A stretch of DNA of 64,000 nt from Sphingomonas sp. HMP6 (GTDB lineage Bacteria > Pseudomonadota > Alphaproteobacteria > Sphingomonadales > Sphingomonadaceae), in contig NZ_AP022672.1 in NCBI RefSeq assembly GCF_013374095.1, positions 991,501 to 1,055,500 on the forward strand, written 5' to 3'. Position numbers and translations under genes: made by a program. Below, in pieces: positions 40,575-49,138 of the stretch (the first letter of the stretch is position 1; each line of letters opens with the position of its first letter). The notes beneath the pieces were generated by a model. The model had not been told where the DNA came from and searched no databases. It was given only the letters and a program-made list of their open reading frames with translations.

Positions 40575-42818
40575 ATGAATATTCCGTCGGCTACGAATTT
40601 GGACCAGCGCGACGGACCGCGCCGCCCCAATCTCGCATCCTTTGCGGAAATCGGGGTGCTGCTGATCGCCGCCGCGATCGCGATCGCGAGTTACTTCGTC
40701 ATCGCAGACGGCACCGGCCCGCAAAAAATTCTGGCTCCGCCGGTGGTCGCGCTCTTGCTCGTCGCGAACCTGCTGCCGGGCATTGCGTTGCTGGTGCTGA
40801 TCGGGCGCCGGATCGCCATGCGGCGCGCGGCACGTTCGCCGATCGGTGGACGCGCACGCCTCCATGTCCGCCTCGTCGCGCTGTTCTCGGTGATTGCCGC
40901 CGTGCCGACGCTATTCGTTGTCGTCTTCGCCTCGCTGCTGTTCCAATATGGCGTACAATTCTGGTATTCCGACCAGGCGCGAAGCATGATCGAAAATGCT
41001 ACCGGCATCGCGACGACGTCGTACGAACAGATGCTGCACCGCTGGCAGGATGCGACGGTCACCTCGGCCAGCGCGATCTCGCAGGATTTCGTCGGCCCTG
41101 ATTTCATCGAGCGGACCAAATCGCCGCAATTCATCGCCTATTTCAACCGCGAGATCTTTTTCCGCAGCCTCTCGGACGGGTTCATCTTCGTCTATTCTCC
41201 AGGCGGAAAGTTTCAGGAAATCGCGAGCCTCAATCCCGACCGACTCGATCTCGCGCAGGAAGTCTCGCCCGCAGATATTGCGCGCGTCGAGCGCGAGGTG
41301 CCGAGCATCACGACCGTGAAGGGCGATCGCATCAAGACCCTGACGATGCTGCCGGGGACCACCAACGTTTTTTATCTCACCGTGGCGATATCGGACGTGC
41401 GGGTGATGGAGGCGCAATCGCGGCGCAGCGTGGCCTTGCTGTCGAGCTACCGGGATCTGCTCGTGCGCTCGCAATCGCTCCAGTTGAAATTCAATGCCGC
41501 CTTGCTGGCGATCTCGTTGCTGATCGTCGCGATCGCGGTGTGGATTGCACTGGAAGCCGCTGATCGCCTTGTCCGCCCGGTAGGCGAGCTGGTCGGCGCG
41601 GCGCAGCGTGTCGCCGGCGGGGATCTGACCGCGCGGGTGCCCGCGCCGGAGGTTAAGGATGAGATCGGAACGCTGGGGTTTGCGTTCAACCAGATGACCG
41701 AGCGGTTGCAGGCGCAAACCAGCGCGCTTGAAAGTCGGCGCGCGCTGATCGAGGCGGTGATGTCGGGCGTTTCCGCCGGCATCATCTCGGTTGCGGCCGA
41801 TGGGACGATCCGATTGATCAACAGCTCCGCCGTCGCATTGCTCGATGGCGCAACGGATCTGCCGGTGGGCAAACCGCTCGCCTTTGTTTCCCCCGAACTC
41901 GCCACCTTGCTCGACAGTGGTGAGCGCGAGGCGATCGTGGAGATCGGCGCGGGCAATGAAGCGCGCACCCTCGCGGTGAAGGTCACGCGCGCGGCGGAAG
42001 GGCCGATCCTGACCTTCGACGACATCACCGGCCAATTGCTCGATCAGCGCCGCGCCGCCTGGTCCGATGTCGCGCGCCGTATTGCACATGAAATCAAGAA
42101 CCCGCTCACCCCGATTCAGCTCGCCGCCGAACGCCTGCAACGCCGCTACGGCAAGCAGATCGATCCCGAGGACACGACCTTCGCCCGCCTAACCGACACG
42201 ATCGTCCGACAGGTCGGTGATCTGCGTCGCATGGTCGACGAATTCTCCTCTTTCGCGCGGATGCCGAAACCCGTGTTCCGGGCTGAATCGCTGGTCGAGA
42301 TCGCGCGCCAGACGCTGTTCCTGCACGAAGTCGCGCATCCCGGCATCGCCTTCACGCTGGCGCATGACGATCCCGGCCCGACGCTGGTGTGCGATCGCCG
42401 CCAGATCGGCCAGGCGCTGACCAACATCGTCAAGAATGCGGTCGAGGCGGTCGAGGCCAATCTCGACGCAAGCGAGGCGAGCATCGCGATGACGCTGAGC
42501 GAAGCCGACGGTCGCATCACCATCACGCTCGCCGACACCGGCATCGGCCTTCCCGCAGCGCGCGACCGCATCGTCGAGCCTTATGTAACCACGCGCGCGC
42601 GCGGGACGGGGCTGGGCCTGGCGATCGTCAAGAAGATCGTCGAGGAGCATTTCGGCACGATCGCCTTTGATGATCGGCCCGGCGGCGGCACGATCGTGAC
42701 CACCAGTTTTGATACCGCGATGCTCGCCAATTTAGACAGCAGCGGCGATGACCAGAGCGACGGCAATGGGGGCATTGCCGATGCGCGCACCCCTGAACTC
42801 CAGCAGAACCGGACCTGA
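40575..42818 (+). CDS. ntrY: Membrane sensor kinase NtrY
   Basis: The ATG at 40575 follows TAGGA and gives 747 residues. Three membrane segments lie near 20-120, and a fourth at about 305-330 closes a periplasmic domain. HAMP, a PAS domain (IISVAADGTIRLINSSAVALL), the HisKA motif [21 protein letters not shown] and an HATPase (LTNIVKNAVEAV; GTGLGLAIVKKIV) follow. NtrYX senses redox or nitrogen-related cues in several alphaproteobacteria. The stop is 4 bp before ntrX. Confidence 0.96.
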   Translation: MNIPSATNLDQRDGPRRPNLASFAEIGVLLIAAAIAIASYFVIADGTGPQKILAPPVVALLLVANLLPGIALLVLIGRRIAMRRAARSPIGGRARLHVRLVALFSVIAAVPTLFVVVFASLLFQYGVQFWYSDQARSMIENATGIATTSYEQMLHRWQDATVTSASAISQDFVGPDFIERTKSPQFIAYFNREIFFRSLSDGFIFVYSPGGKFQEIASLNPDRLDLAQEVSPADIARVEREVPSITTVKGDRIKTLTMLPGTTNVFYLTVAISDVRVMEAQSRRSVALLSSYRDLLVRSQSLQLKFNAALLAISLLIVAIAVWIALEAADRLVRPVGELVGAAQRVAGGDLTARVPAPEVKDEIGTLGFAFNQMTERLQAQTSALESRRALIEAVMSGVSAGIISVAADGTIRLINSSAVALLDGATDLPVGKPLAFVSPELATLLDSGEREAIVEIGAGNEARTLAVKVTRAAEGPILTFDDITGQLLDQRRAAWSDVARRIAHEIKNPLTPIQLAAERLQRRYGKQIDPEDTTFARLTDTIVRQVGDLRRMVDEFSSFARMPKPVFRAESLVEIARQTLFLHEVAHPGIAFTLAHDDPGPTLVCDRRQIGQALTNIVKNAVEAVEANLDASEASIAMTLSEADGRITITLADTGIGLPAARDRIVEPYVTTRARGTGLGLAIVKKIVEEHFGTIAFDDRPGGGTIVTTSFDTAMLANLDSSGDDQSDGNGGIADARTPELQQNRT

Positions 42819-42822
42819 TCCC

Positions 42823-44196
42823 ATGCCCCTCGACATCCTCGTCGTCGATGACGAACGCGATATCCGCGATCTGGTCGCCGGTGTCCTCGAAGATGAGGGC
42901 TATGGCGCCCGCACCGCTGCCGACAGCGATTCGGCGCTCGAAGCGATTTCGGTCCGGCGCCCCTCTCTGGTGCTGCTCGACGTGTGGTTGCAGGGGTCGC
43001 GGCTCGACGGGCTCGAACTGCTCGACGAAATCAAGCTGCGCGACCCGTCGATCCCGGTGCTGATGATCTCGGGCCATGGCAATCTCGACACTGCCGTCGC
43101 CGCGATCCGCCGCGGTGCTGCCGACTTCATCGAAAAGCCGTTCGAGGCCGAGCGCTTGCTGCTGATGGTCGCGCGCGCCACCGAGACCGAACGCCTCCGC
43201 CGCGAAGTGGCCTCCTTACGCGCCGTCGTCGGCCGCGATACCGATCTCACCGGCAATTCGGGCGCGATCAACGGCGTGCGCGCCACGTTGAAGCGCGTCG
43301 CCTCGACCGGCAGCCGCGTGTTGATCATGGGCTCGGCCGGCGTCGGCAAGGAAGTCGCCGCGCGCCTCCTGCACGGCTGGAGCCAGCGTGCCGAGGCCCC
43401 CTTCATCGTCGTCAACGCCGCGCGCATGACCCCCGAACGCGTCGAAGAGGAATTGTTCGGGGTGGAGGAGGGGGGGCAACTCGTCCGCTCCGGCCTGCTC
43501 GAACAAGCACATGGCGGCACATTGTTTCTCGACGAAATCGCCGACATGCCGATCGCGACGCAAGGCCGGATCCTGCGCGTGCTGACCGAGCAGAGTTTCA
43601 GCCGCGTCGGCGGGCAGCGCGTGGTCAAGGTCGATGTCCGCGTCGTATCCGCAACCGCGCGTGACCTAAGCCACGAAATCAGCGAGGGTCGTTTCCGCGA
43701 AGATCTCTATTATCGTCTCAACGTCGTCCCCGTCGCCATCCCTGGTCTGTCCGAACGGCGCGAGGACATTCCCGCTTTGGTCGATCACTTCATGGCGCAT
43801 TACGCCAACGAACGCCGCGTGCCGACCCCCGCCGTAACGCCCGAGGCAATGGTCGCGCTGCAGAATTACGAATGGCCCGGCAATGTGCGGCAGCTCCGCA
43901 ACGTGGTCGAACGGGTGATCATCATGGCACCGGGGGATCGAGTCGGCCAGATCGACCTCGACATGCTGCCGGCCGAGATCCTCGGCGATCCGGGCGAGAT
44001 TGGCGGCGGCGCGACCGCAATCATGGGCGCGCCGCTGCGCGAAGCACGCGAAACCTTCGAGCGCGAATACCTTCGGGTTCAGATCCGTCGCTTTTCGGGA
44101 AATATCTCGCGCACCGCGAACTTCATCGGAATGGAGCGCTCGGCACTGCACCGTAAGTTGAAGTTGCTGGGCATTACCGAGGTTCGGGAGGAGTAG
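42823..44196 (+). CDS. ntrX: Response regulator NtrX lacking the sigma-54 GAFTGA motif
   Basis: The ATG at 42823 gives 457 residues. The receiver domain is intact (ILVVDDERDIRDLVAG; LVLLDVWLQGSRLDG). The AAA+ domain has a variant P-loop (GSAGVGKEVAARLLH) and intact Walker B (GGTLFLDEIADMP). Where NtrC has GAFTGA, this protein reads ELFGVEEGGQLVRSGLLEQA, so the loop that contacts sigma-54 is replaced and shortened. A Fis-type HTH ends it (ISRTANFIGMERSALHRKL). It probably regulates sigma-70 promoters rather than activating sigma-54. Confidence 0.95.
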   Translation: MPLDILVVDDERDIRDLVAGVLEDEGYGARTAADSDSALEAISVRRPSLVLLDVWLQGSRLDGLELLDEIKLRDPSIPVLMISGHGNLDTAVAAIRRGAADFIEKPFEAERLLLMVARATETERLRREVASLRAVVGRDTDLTGNSGAINGVRATLKRVASTGSRVLIMGSAGVGKEVAARLLHGWSQRAEAPFIVVNAARMTPERVEEELFGVEEGGQLVRSGLLEQAHGGTLFLDEIADMPIATQGRILRVLTEQSFSRVGGQRVVKVDVRVVSATARDLSHEISEGRFREDLYYRLNVVPVAIPGLSERREDIPALVDHFMAHYANERRVPTPAVTPEAMVALQNYEWPGNVRQLRNVVERVIIMAPGDRVGQIDLDMLPAEILGDPGEIGGGATAIMGAPLREARETFEREYLRVQIRRFSGNISRTANFIGMERSALHRKLKLLGITEVREE

Positions 44197-44462
44197 GGGG
44201 CTGCGATGCGCTAGCACCTTTTGATGTGGGTTTCCGAGTAGCGAACCGTTGGTGTGACTTTACTGTGACCTCAGGCCCCGGCCGCCACAGCTCAAACACC
44301 CCTTTCGAGGGACACTTATGGGACTTTGGGTACCGCCAAACACCTCGCACAGTGGACGAACCCCGCCTGCGTCCCTAGATTAGGGTCAGCGCACACCGCG
44401 CGAACTCGACGCCGGAACCGGCGCACCGCAGGAACCACCTGCCAAAAACATAGGATCGACCG
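44197..44462. promoter_or_regulatory. ntrX-hfq intergenic leader
   Basis: This 266-bp stretch has no credible ORF. It contains TGTGACTTTACTGTGAC (a TGTGAC direct repeat near 44251-44267), and a perfect CCCTA-GAT-TAGGG inverted repeat at 44373-44385. TAGGAT near 44451 is the likely hfq ribosome-binding site. It should hold the hfq promoter and 5' leader; I cannot assign -35/-10 boxes with confidence. Confidence 0.4.
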
Positions 44463-44954
44463 ATGGCCGACAAGCAAACCTCGCTGCAAGACCTGTTCCT
44501 GAACGCGCTGCGCCGTTCGAAAACCCCGATCACGATGTTCCTGGTCAAGGGCGTGAAGCTCCAGGGCATCGTCACCTGGTTCGACAATTTCTCGGTCCTG
44601 CTGCGCCGCGACGGCCAGTCACAACTGATTTACAAGCACGCGATTTCGACGATCATGCCGTCGAACACGGTCGATATCGACGCGATCATCAATGCCGTGG
44701 GCGAGGCGCAGAAGAAGGCGCCGCTGCTCCAGGAAATTTTCCTCAACGCGGTGCGCAAGTCGGAGGACAATGTGACGATGTTCCTCGTCAACGGCGTAAT
44801 GCTGCAGGGGCAGATCGCGGCATTCGATCTGTTCTGCATGCTGCTCCAACGCGACGGCATGGCGCAACTCGTCTACAAACATGCGGTCTCGACGATCCAG
44901 CCCGCGCACCCCCTCAATTTGGCTGATGAAACAGCAGGTTCGGACGACGATTGA
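44463..44954 (+). CDS. hfq: Tandem-domain RNA chaperone Hfq
   Basis: The 163-residue protein holds two complete Hfq Sm-like domains in one chain, where the usual Hfq is about 80-100 residues with one. Domain 1 spans about 7-67 ([38 protein letters not shown]). Domain 2 spans about 87-150 ([39 protein letters not shown]). A ~20-residue linker joins them and an acidic tail ends the chain. Three chains could build a pseudo-hexamer with two kinds of faces. Such duplicated Hfq is, to my knowledge, characteristic of Sphingomonadales. The stop overlaps the hflX TTG (TTGA). Confidence 0.96.
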   Translation: MADKQTSLQDLFLNALRRSKTPITMFLVKGVKLQGIVTWFDNFSVLLRRDGQSQLIYKHAISTIMPSNTVDIDAIINAVGEAQKKAPLLQEIFLNAVRKSEDNVTMFLVNGVMLQGQIAAFDLFCMLLQRDGMAQLVYKHAVSTIQPAHPLNLADETAGSDDD

Positions 44955-46243
44955 CCACTGGATTTGAACGTGACCATGACGACGTAGCGCGCGGTGCAAA
45001 GGCCGTCGTCGTCTATCCCGATACCGGCGCATCGACACGCGATGCGGAGGGACGGCTGGCCGAGACGGCAGGGCTCGCGATGGCGATCCATGTCGAAGTC
45101 GTGGAGCGCGTCGCGATCAAGGTCCGCGCGCTTCAGCCCTCGACGCTGATCGGCAAGGGCCAGCTCGAGGCGCTCGCCGCGACGGTGCGCATGGTCGAGG
45201 CCGAACTGGTCGTGTTCGACGCCAGCCTGACCCCGGTGCAGCAGCGCAATCTGGAGAAGGCGCTGTCGGCCAAGGTGATCGACCGGACCGGCCTGATCCT
45301 CGAAATTTTCGGGGAGCGCGCCGCGACGGCCGAGGGGCGGCTGCAGGTCGAGCTTGCGCATCTCGATTATCAGGCGGGGCGGCTGGTGCGCAGCTGGACC
45401 CACTTAGAACGCCAGCGCGGCGGCTTCGGCTTCCTTGGCGGCCCGGGCGAAACGCAGATCGAGGCCGACCGGCGCTTGATCCGCGACCGTATGGCGCGGT
45501 TGAAGAAGGAGCTCGAACAAGTCGCCCGCACGCGCGGCCTGCACCGCGACCGGCGCCAGCGCGCGCCGTGGCCGGTGATTGCGTTGGTCGGCTACACCAA
45601 CGCCGGAAAGTCCACGCTTTTCAACCGGATGACTGGGGCTGACGTCATGGCGGAGGATCTGCTCTTCGCCACGCTGGACCCGACGCTCCGTCAGATTGCG
45701 CTCCCAGGCATCGACAAGGCGATCCTGTCCGACACGGTCGGCTTCGTGTCCGAATTGCCGACGCAATTGGTTGCGGCGTTCAAGGCGACGCTCGAGGAGG
45801 TGGTCTCGGCCGATCTGCTGATCCACGTCCGCGACATCGCGCATCCCGACACGATCGCCCAGCGCGACGACGTCGAATCGGTGCTGCGCGACATTGGCGT
45901 CGATCTCTCGGTTCCGCGGATCGAGGCGTGGAACAAGCTCGACTTGCTCGATGAGGACGAGCGCGCGGAACTGCTCGGTGAAGCGGCGCGGCGCGAGGAC
46001 GTCGTCGCGCTGTCGGCGCTGAGCGGGGAAGGGGTTCCCGAACTCCTCGACACCGTCGCGGCGCTACTGACCGCGACGCATCGACGCTATACGATCACGC
46101 TCGACGCTGGCGATGGCGCGGGGGCGGCGTGGCTGCATTCGCATGGCGAAGTGCTGGGGCAGACGGTCGACGGCGATAGCGCGGTGTACGACGTCCGAAT
46201 GGACGAACGCGAATATGCGCGGTTTAGTCAGCGCGGAGATTAG
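44951..46243 (+). CDS. hflX: Ribosome-associated GTPase HflX
   Basis: The TTG at 44951 overlaps the hfq stop and gives 430 residues. The N-terminal HflX domain is shown by [16 protein letters not shown] and [24 protein letters not shown] coiled-coil linker follows ([24 protein letters not shown]). The G domain has [18 protein letters not shown] (P-loop), [10 protein letters not shown] and NKLD. HflX rescues or splits stalled ribosomes. The hfq-hflX order is conserved in proteobacteria. Confidence 0.96.
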   Translation: MTTGFERDHDDVARGAKAVVVYPDTGASTRDAEGRLAETAGLAMAIHVEVVERVAIKVRALQPSTLIGKGQLEALAATVRMVEAELVVFDASLTPVQQRNLEKALSAKVIDRTGLILEIFGERAATAEGRLQVELAHLDYQAGRLVRSWTHLERQRGGFGFLGGPGETQIEADRRLIRDRMARLKKELEQVARTRGLHRDRRQRAPWPVIALVGYTNAGKSTLFNRMTGADVMAEDLLFATLDPTLRQIALPGIDKAILSDTVGFVSELPTQLVAAFKATLEEVVSADLLIHVRDIAHPDTIAQRDDVESVLRDIGVDLSVPRIEAWNKLDLLDEDERAELLGEAARREDVVALSALSGEGVPELLDTVAALLTATHRRYTITLDAGDGAGAAWLHSHGEVLGQTVDGDSAVYDVRMDEREYARFSQRGD

Positions 46244-46575
46244 AGGGTGGCGTGCGGGAGGTGTGTGGCCATCCTGACTTGCAAAAGCTGGATCAAATTG
46301 TCTTCCATGAACGCATAATCGTCCGGTATATCAAGACAGACGATGGGCTGACCTCGCAGATGCCTGCGAAAGTGGCGTTGGACCTTGGTGCGGTGTGCCC
46401 GCTCCATCACGAAGATCGCATCGGCCCACGCGACCAACTCGCCCGTCAGTGGATTTTCCGCGTCATGATTGGTGCCGGCAGAATCGACTTCGATGCCGGG
46501 ATGTCCGGCGAAAATCTGCTCCGCGGTCGGGCTCCGCAAGCGGTTTTGACTGCAGACGAAGAGAAACCGCTTCAC
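46240..46575 (-). CDS. Low-molecular-weight protein tyrosine phosphatase-like protein, 111 aa
   Basis: The N-terminus FLFVCSQNRLRSPTAEQIFAG carries the C-x5-R-S signature (Cys8 to Arg14). The protein is shorter than classical LMW phosphatases (about 150 residues), and the general-acid loop appears as CLDIPDDYAFM rather than the usual DP motif. This matches a small bacterial subfamily of unknown target. It overlaps mazG by 4 bp and converges on hflX with a 4-bp overlap. Confidence 0.85.
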   Translation of the reverse strand: MKRFLFVCSQNRLRSPTAEQIFAGHPGIEVDSAGTNHDAENPLTGELVAWADAIFVMERAHRTKVQRHFRRHLRGQPIVCLDIPDDYAFMEDNLIQLLQVRMATHLPHATL

Positions 46576-47324
46576 GGTTTAGTGGTCTTCACGCTCCGCC
46601 ACAGCGCTTCCTTCTCGTCCAAGGTGCGCGCGGCGAAATGTGAATCGGCCGCCTCCATCGCCTGAAACCGCCGCTCGAATTTCGCATTCGCGCCGCGCAA
46701 CGCCGCCTCCGGATCGACACCCAGCTTGCGCGCCCAATTGACCACCGAGAACAGCAGATCTCCAATCTCTTCTTCGATCTCCGCGGTAGTTGCGGCGGCT
46801 TCGACTTCGGCCAGTTCCTCATCGATCTTCGCGCGCGCGCCCGTCGCATCCGGCCAATCGAAGCCGACGCGGGCCGCCCGTTTCTGCAGCTTTTCGGCGC
46901 GCAGCAGGGCGGGGAGCCCGAGCGCAACGCCATCGAGCGCGCCCGTTGGTGCATCCGCTTTGCCCTTGGCGGCGCGCTCTTCGGCCTTGATGTGTTCCCA
47001 GAGCTGGTGGCCGCCATTCGTAGCGTCACCAAAGATATGCGGGTGACGCCGTTCCATCTTGTCGCTGATCGCCGCGACCACGTCGGGCAGGGCAAAGTGA
47101 TCGGCTTCCTCGGCCATGCGCGCATGGAACACGACCTGGAGCAAAAGGTCGCCGAGTTCCTCCTTGAGATCGGCCATGTCGGCGCGCGCGATCGCGTCGG
47201 CGACTTCATAGGCTTCCTCGATCGTATACGGCGCGATGCTCGCGAAGTCCTGTGCGACATCCCATTTGCAACCCGTGGTTGGATCGCGGAGCCGCGCCAT
47301 TATTGCAACCAGACGGTCGATCAT
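46572..47324 (-). CDS. mazG: Nucleoside triphosphate pyrophosphohydrolase
   Basis: MazG hydrolyses NTPs and dNTPs to monophosphates, a housecleaning role. The 250-residue protein has two MazG domains. The first is at about 15-110 (GCKWDVAQDFASIAPYTIEEAYEVADAI, DLKEELGDLLLQVVFHARM) and the second at about 155-235 (EEEIGDLLFSVVNWARKLGVDPEAALRGANAKFERRF), each with acidic metal ligands. It precedes the small phosphatase in an ATGA overlap. Confidence 0.95.
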   Translation of the reverse strand: MIDRLVAIMARLRDPTTGCKWDVAQDFASIAPYTIEEAYEVADAIARADMADLKEELGDLLLQVVFHARMAEEADHFALPDVVAAISDKMERRHPHIFGDATNGGHQLWEHIKAEERAAKGKADAPTGALDGVALGLPALLRAEKLQKRAARVGFDWPDATGARAKIDEELAEVEAAATTAEIEEEIGDLLFSVVNWARKLGVDPEAALRGANAKFERRFQAMEAADSHFAARTLDEKEALWRSVKTTKP

Positions 47325-47394
47325 CGTGAGATGGCCGCCGGAATGGGCATCGCCACAAGTCCGATAATATGTATTATGTTAAATATATTGCTGT

Positions 47395-47601
47395 TCATGC
47401 GCTCGTACCCCCGGCAGGACCGCCGCCACCAAATGCATCCTGCCACAGCATGACCAACAGGAACATCACGCCGAAGATCGCGGCCCATGCCAGCGCCATC
47501 TTCAACACATCCGCGATCGGCAACCGGCGTGCGGCAAGCGCGCTGACCGGCAAAATCATCATCAGTGCAAGGTACAGCGCGTTGAAGCCATTGTCGTTCA
47601 T
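47395..47601 (-). CDS. Small two-helix membrane protein, 68 aa
   Basis: The product begins MNDNGFNALYLALMMILPVSALAA and has a second hydrophobic segment (LAWAAIFGVMFLLVMLWQ), then a Gly-rich tail. The pattern resembles the membrane-anchor part found at the start of TIGR02281-like aspartic proteases, but no protease domain follows. Its start overlaps the MBL hydrolase stop by 4 bp, which supports its being translated. Function unknown. Confidence 0.65.
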   Translation of the reverse strand: MNDNGFNALYLALMMILPVSALAARRLPIADVLKMALAWAAIFGVMFLLVMLWQDAFGGGGPAGGTSA

Positions 47602-48362
47602 ACGGTCAGTTCCAGCCCGTCATAGCCCGGTTCCACGCCCGGCGGCAGCTCGGCAACCAGCGTCGCATAATCCATCGATTGGTCCATATGAGTGAGCACC
47701 GCCCGACGTGGCTCGAACTGTTCGATCCACCCGAGCGTGGTTGACAAATGCGCATGCGACGGATGTGGCTGCCGTCGCAACGCGTCGACGATCCAGATAT
47801 CCAGACCTTGATAAATATCCGTCATGTCGGGCGTCATCGCATTGAGATCGGTCGCATATCCGATCGCCTTGCCCCCATTCTCGAAACGGAGCCCAGCGGA
47901 CTGGAACGGCCCGTGCGGCTGATCGGCGACCCGCACGGAAATGTCGCCCACGGTGATCGCATCGGGAAGATTCTCGATCGCTACCGTCGGCGGGTAACCG
48001 TCCCAACCGTGAAAGACATAGCGAAAGCGCTGCATCAATGTCGCTTTGAGCTCCGGCCGGGCGATGCCCCGCACCGGGTGGCCCATCGCATGAAACACCT
48101 GACGCAGATCGTCGATGCCGTGGGTGTGATCGGCATGATCGTGCGTCCAGATCACCGCATCGAGCGTGGACACATTCGCCGCCAAGAGCTGCTCGCGCAT
48201 ATCCGGTCCCGTATCGACCAGGATACGCGTCGTCGCGCTCTCGACCAGGATCGCCGCACGCAGGCGCCGATTGCGCGGTTCGCTGGGGTCACATGCGCCC
48301 CAATCGTTGCCGATCCGAGGTACGCCGGATGATGTACCCGAGCCCAGGATCCGCACCTTCAT
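47598..48362 (-). CDS. MBL-fold metallohydrolase (PhnP-like)
   Basis: The 254-residue protein starts KVRILGSGTSSGVPRIGNDWG, as PhnP-type phosphodiesterases do, and has the MBL metal motif WTHDHADHTHGIDDLR (HxHxDH). Further ligands are expected in VADQPHGPF, IGYATDLNAM and SHAHLSTTLGW. PhnP acts on cyclic ribose phosphates; the substrate here is not known. Overlaps tatD upstream and the small membrane protein downstream by 4 bp each. Confidence 0.88.
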   Translation of the reverse strand: MKVRILGSGTSSGVPRIGNDWGACDPSEPRNRRLRAAILVESATTRILVDTGPDMREQLLAANVSTLDAVIWTHDHADHTHGIDDLRQVFHAMGHPVRGIARPELKATLMQRFRYVFHGWDGYPPTVAIENLPDAITVGDISVRVADQPHGPFQSAGLRFENGGKAIGYATDLNAMTPDMTDIYQGLDIWIVDALRRQPHPSHAHLSTTLGWIEQFEPRRAVLTHMDQSMDYATLVAELPPGVEPGYDGLELTV

Positions 48363-49138
48363 GCCAGCGTCTTGGTAAACAGCGCGTGAAAATTTGCGGC
48401 CGTGGCGGCGGCGAGCGTATCGAGCGGCACGCCGCGCAATTTCGCCAGAAAGGCGGCGGTGTCGGCGACGAAGGCTGGCTCGCCGACCTTGCCGCGATGT
48501 GGCACGGGTGCAAGGAACGGCGCGTCGGTCTCGATGAGCAGCCGATCGAGCGGCAGCCTGGCGGCGGTTTCCTGCAAATCCTTGGCGTTCTTAAAGGTCA
48601 CGATGCCGGAAATGGAAATGTAAAAGCCTAACTCGAGCGCGATGTCGGCAAATGCGCCACTCGCGGTGAAGCAGTGGATTACGCCGGGAAAGGCACCCTT
48701 CCCCATTTCCTCGCGGAGGATATCGGCCGTGTCTTCCTCCGCATCGCGCGTGTGGACGACGATCGGCAATTGGGTCTCGCGTGCCGCGGCGATGTGCGCG
48801 CGGAAGCTGGCGCGCTGGCGGTCGCGGTCGCTGTGATCGTAGAAATAGTCGAGCCCGCTTTCGCCAATCCCGACGACGCGCGGATGCTGCGCACGCTCGA
48901 CCAGGCGGATGGTGCCGACATCGGGATGTTTGTCCGCTTCATGCGGGTGGATCCCGACGGTTGCCCACACATCGGGCTCTCGCTCGGCGATGGCGATGAC
49001 GTCATCCCACTCGCTCTCGCGCGTCGAAATGGTCAGCATCGTGCCGACCCCGGCGCGTCTCGCGCGTTCCAGCACATCCTGCTGTTGTTCGGCCAACCCT
49101 TTGTAACTCAAATGACAATGGCTGTCGATAAAGGTCAT
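48359..49138 (-). CDS. TatD-family metal-dependent hydrolase
   Basis: The 259-residue TIM-barrel protein has the TatD hallmarks: FIDSHCHLSYKG at the N-terminus, VVGIGESGLDYFYDHSDRDRQRASF, LPIVVHTRDAEED, VIHCFTASGAF and LLIETDAPFLAP. TatD enzymes are DNases or RNases, and relatives act on D-aminoacyl substrates; specificity cannot be read from sequence. It sits directly downstream of metG (4-bp overlap), the usual location. Confidence 0.94.
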   Translation of the reverse strand: MTFIDSHCHLSYKGLAEQQQDVLERARRAGVGTMLTISTRESEWDDVIAIAEREPDVWATVGIHPHEADKHPDVGTIRLVERAQHPRVVGIGESGLDYFYDHSDRDRQRASFRAHIAAARETQLPIVVHTRDAEEDTADILREEMGKGAFPGVIHCFTASGAFADIALELGFYISISGIVTFKNAKDLQETAARLPLDRLLIETDAPFLAPVPHRGKVGEPAFVADTAAFLAKLRGVPLDTLAAATAANFHALFTKTLA

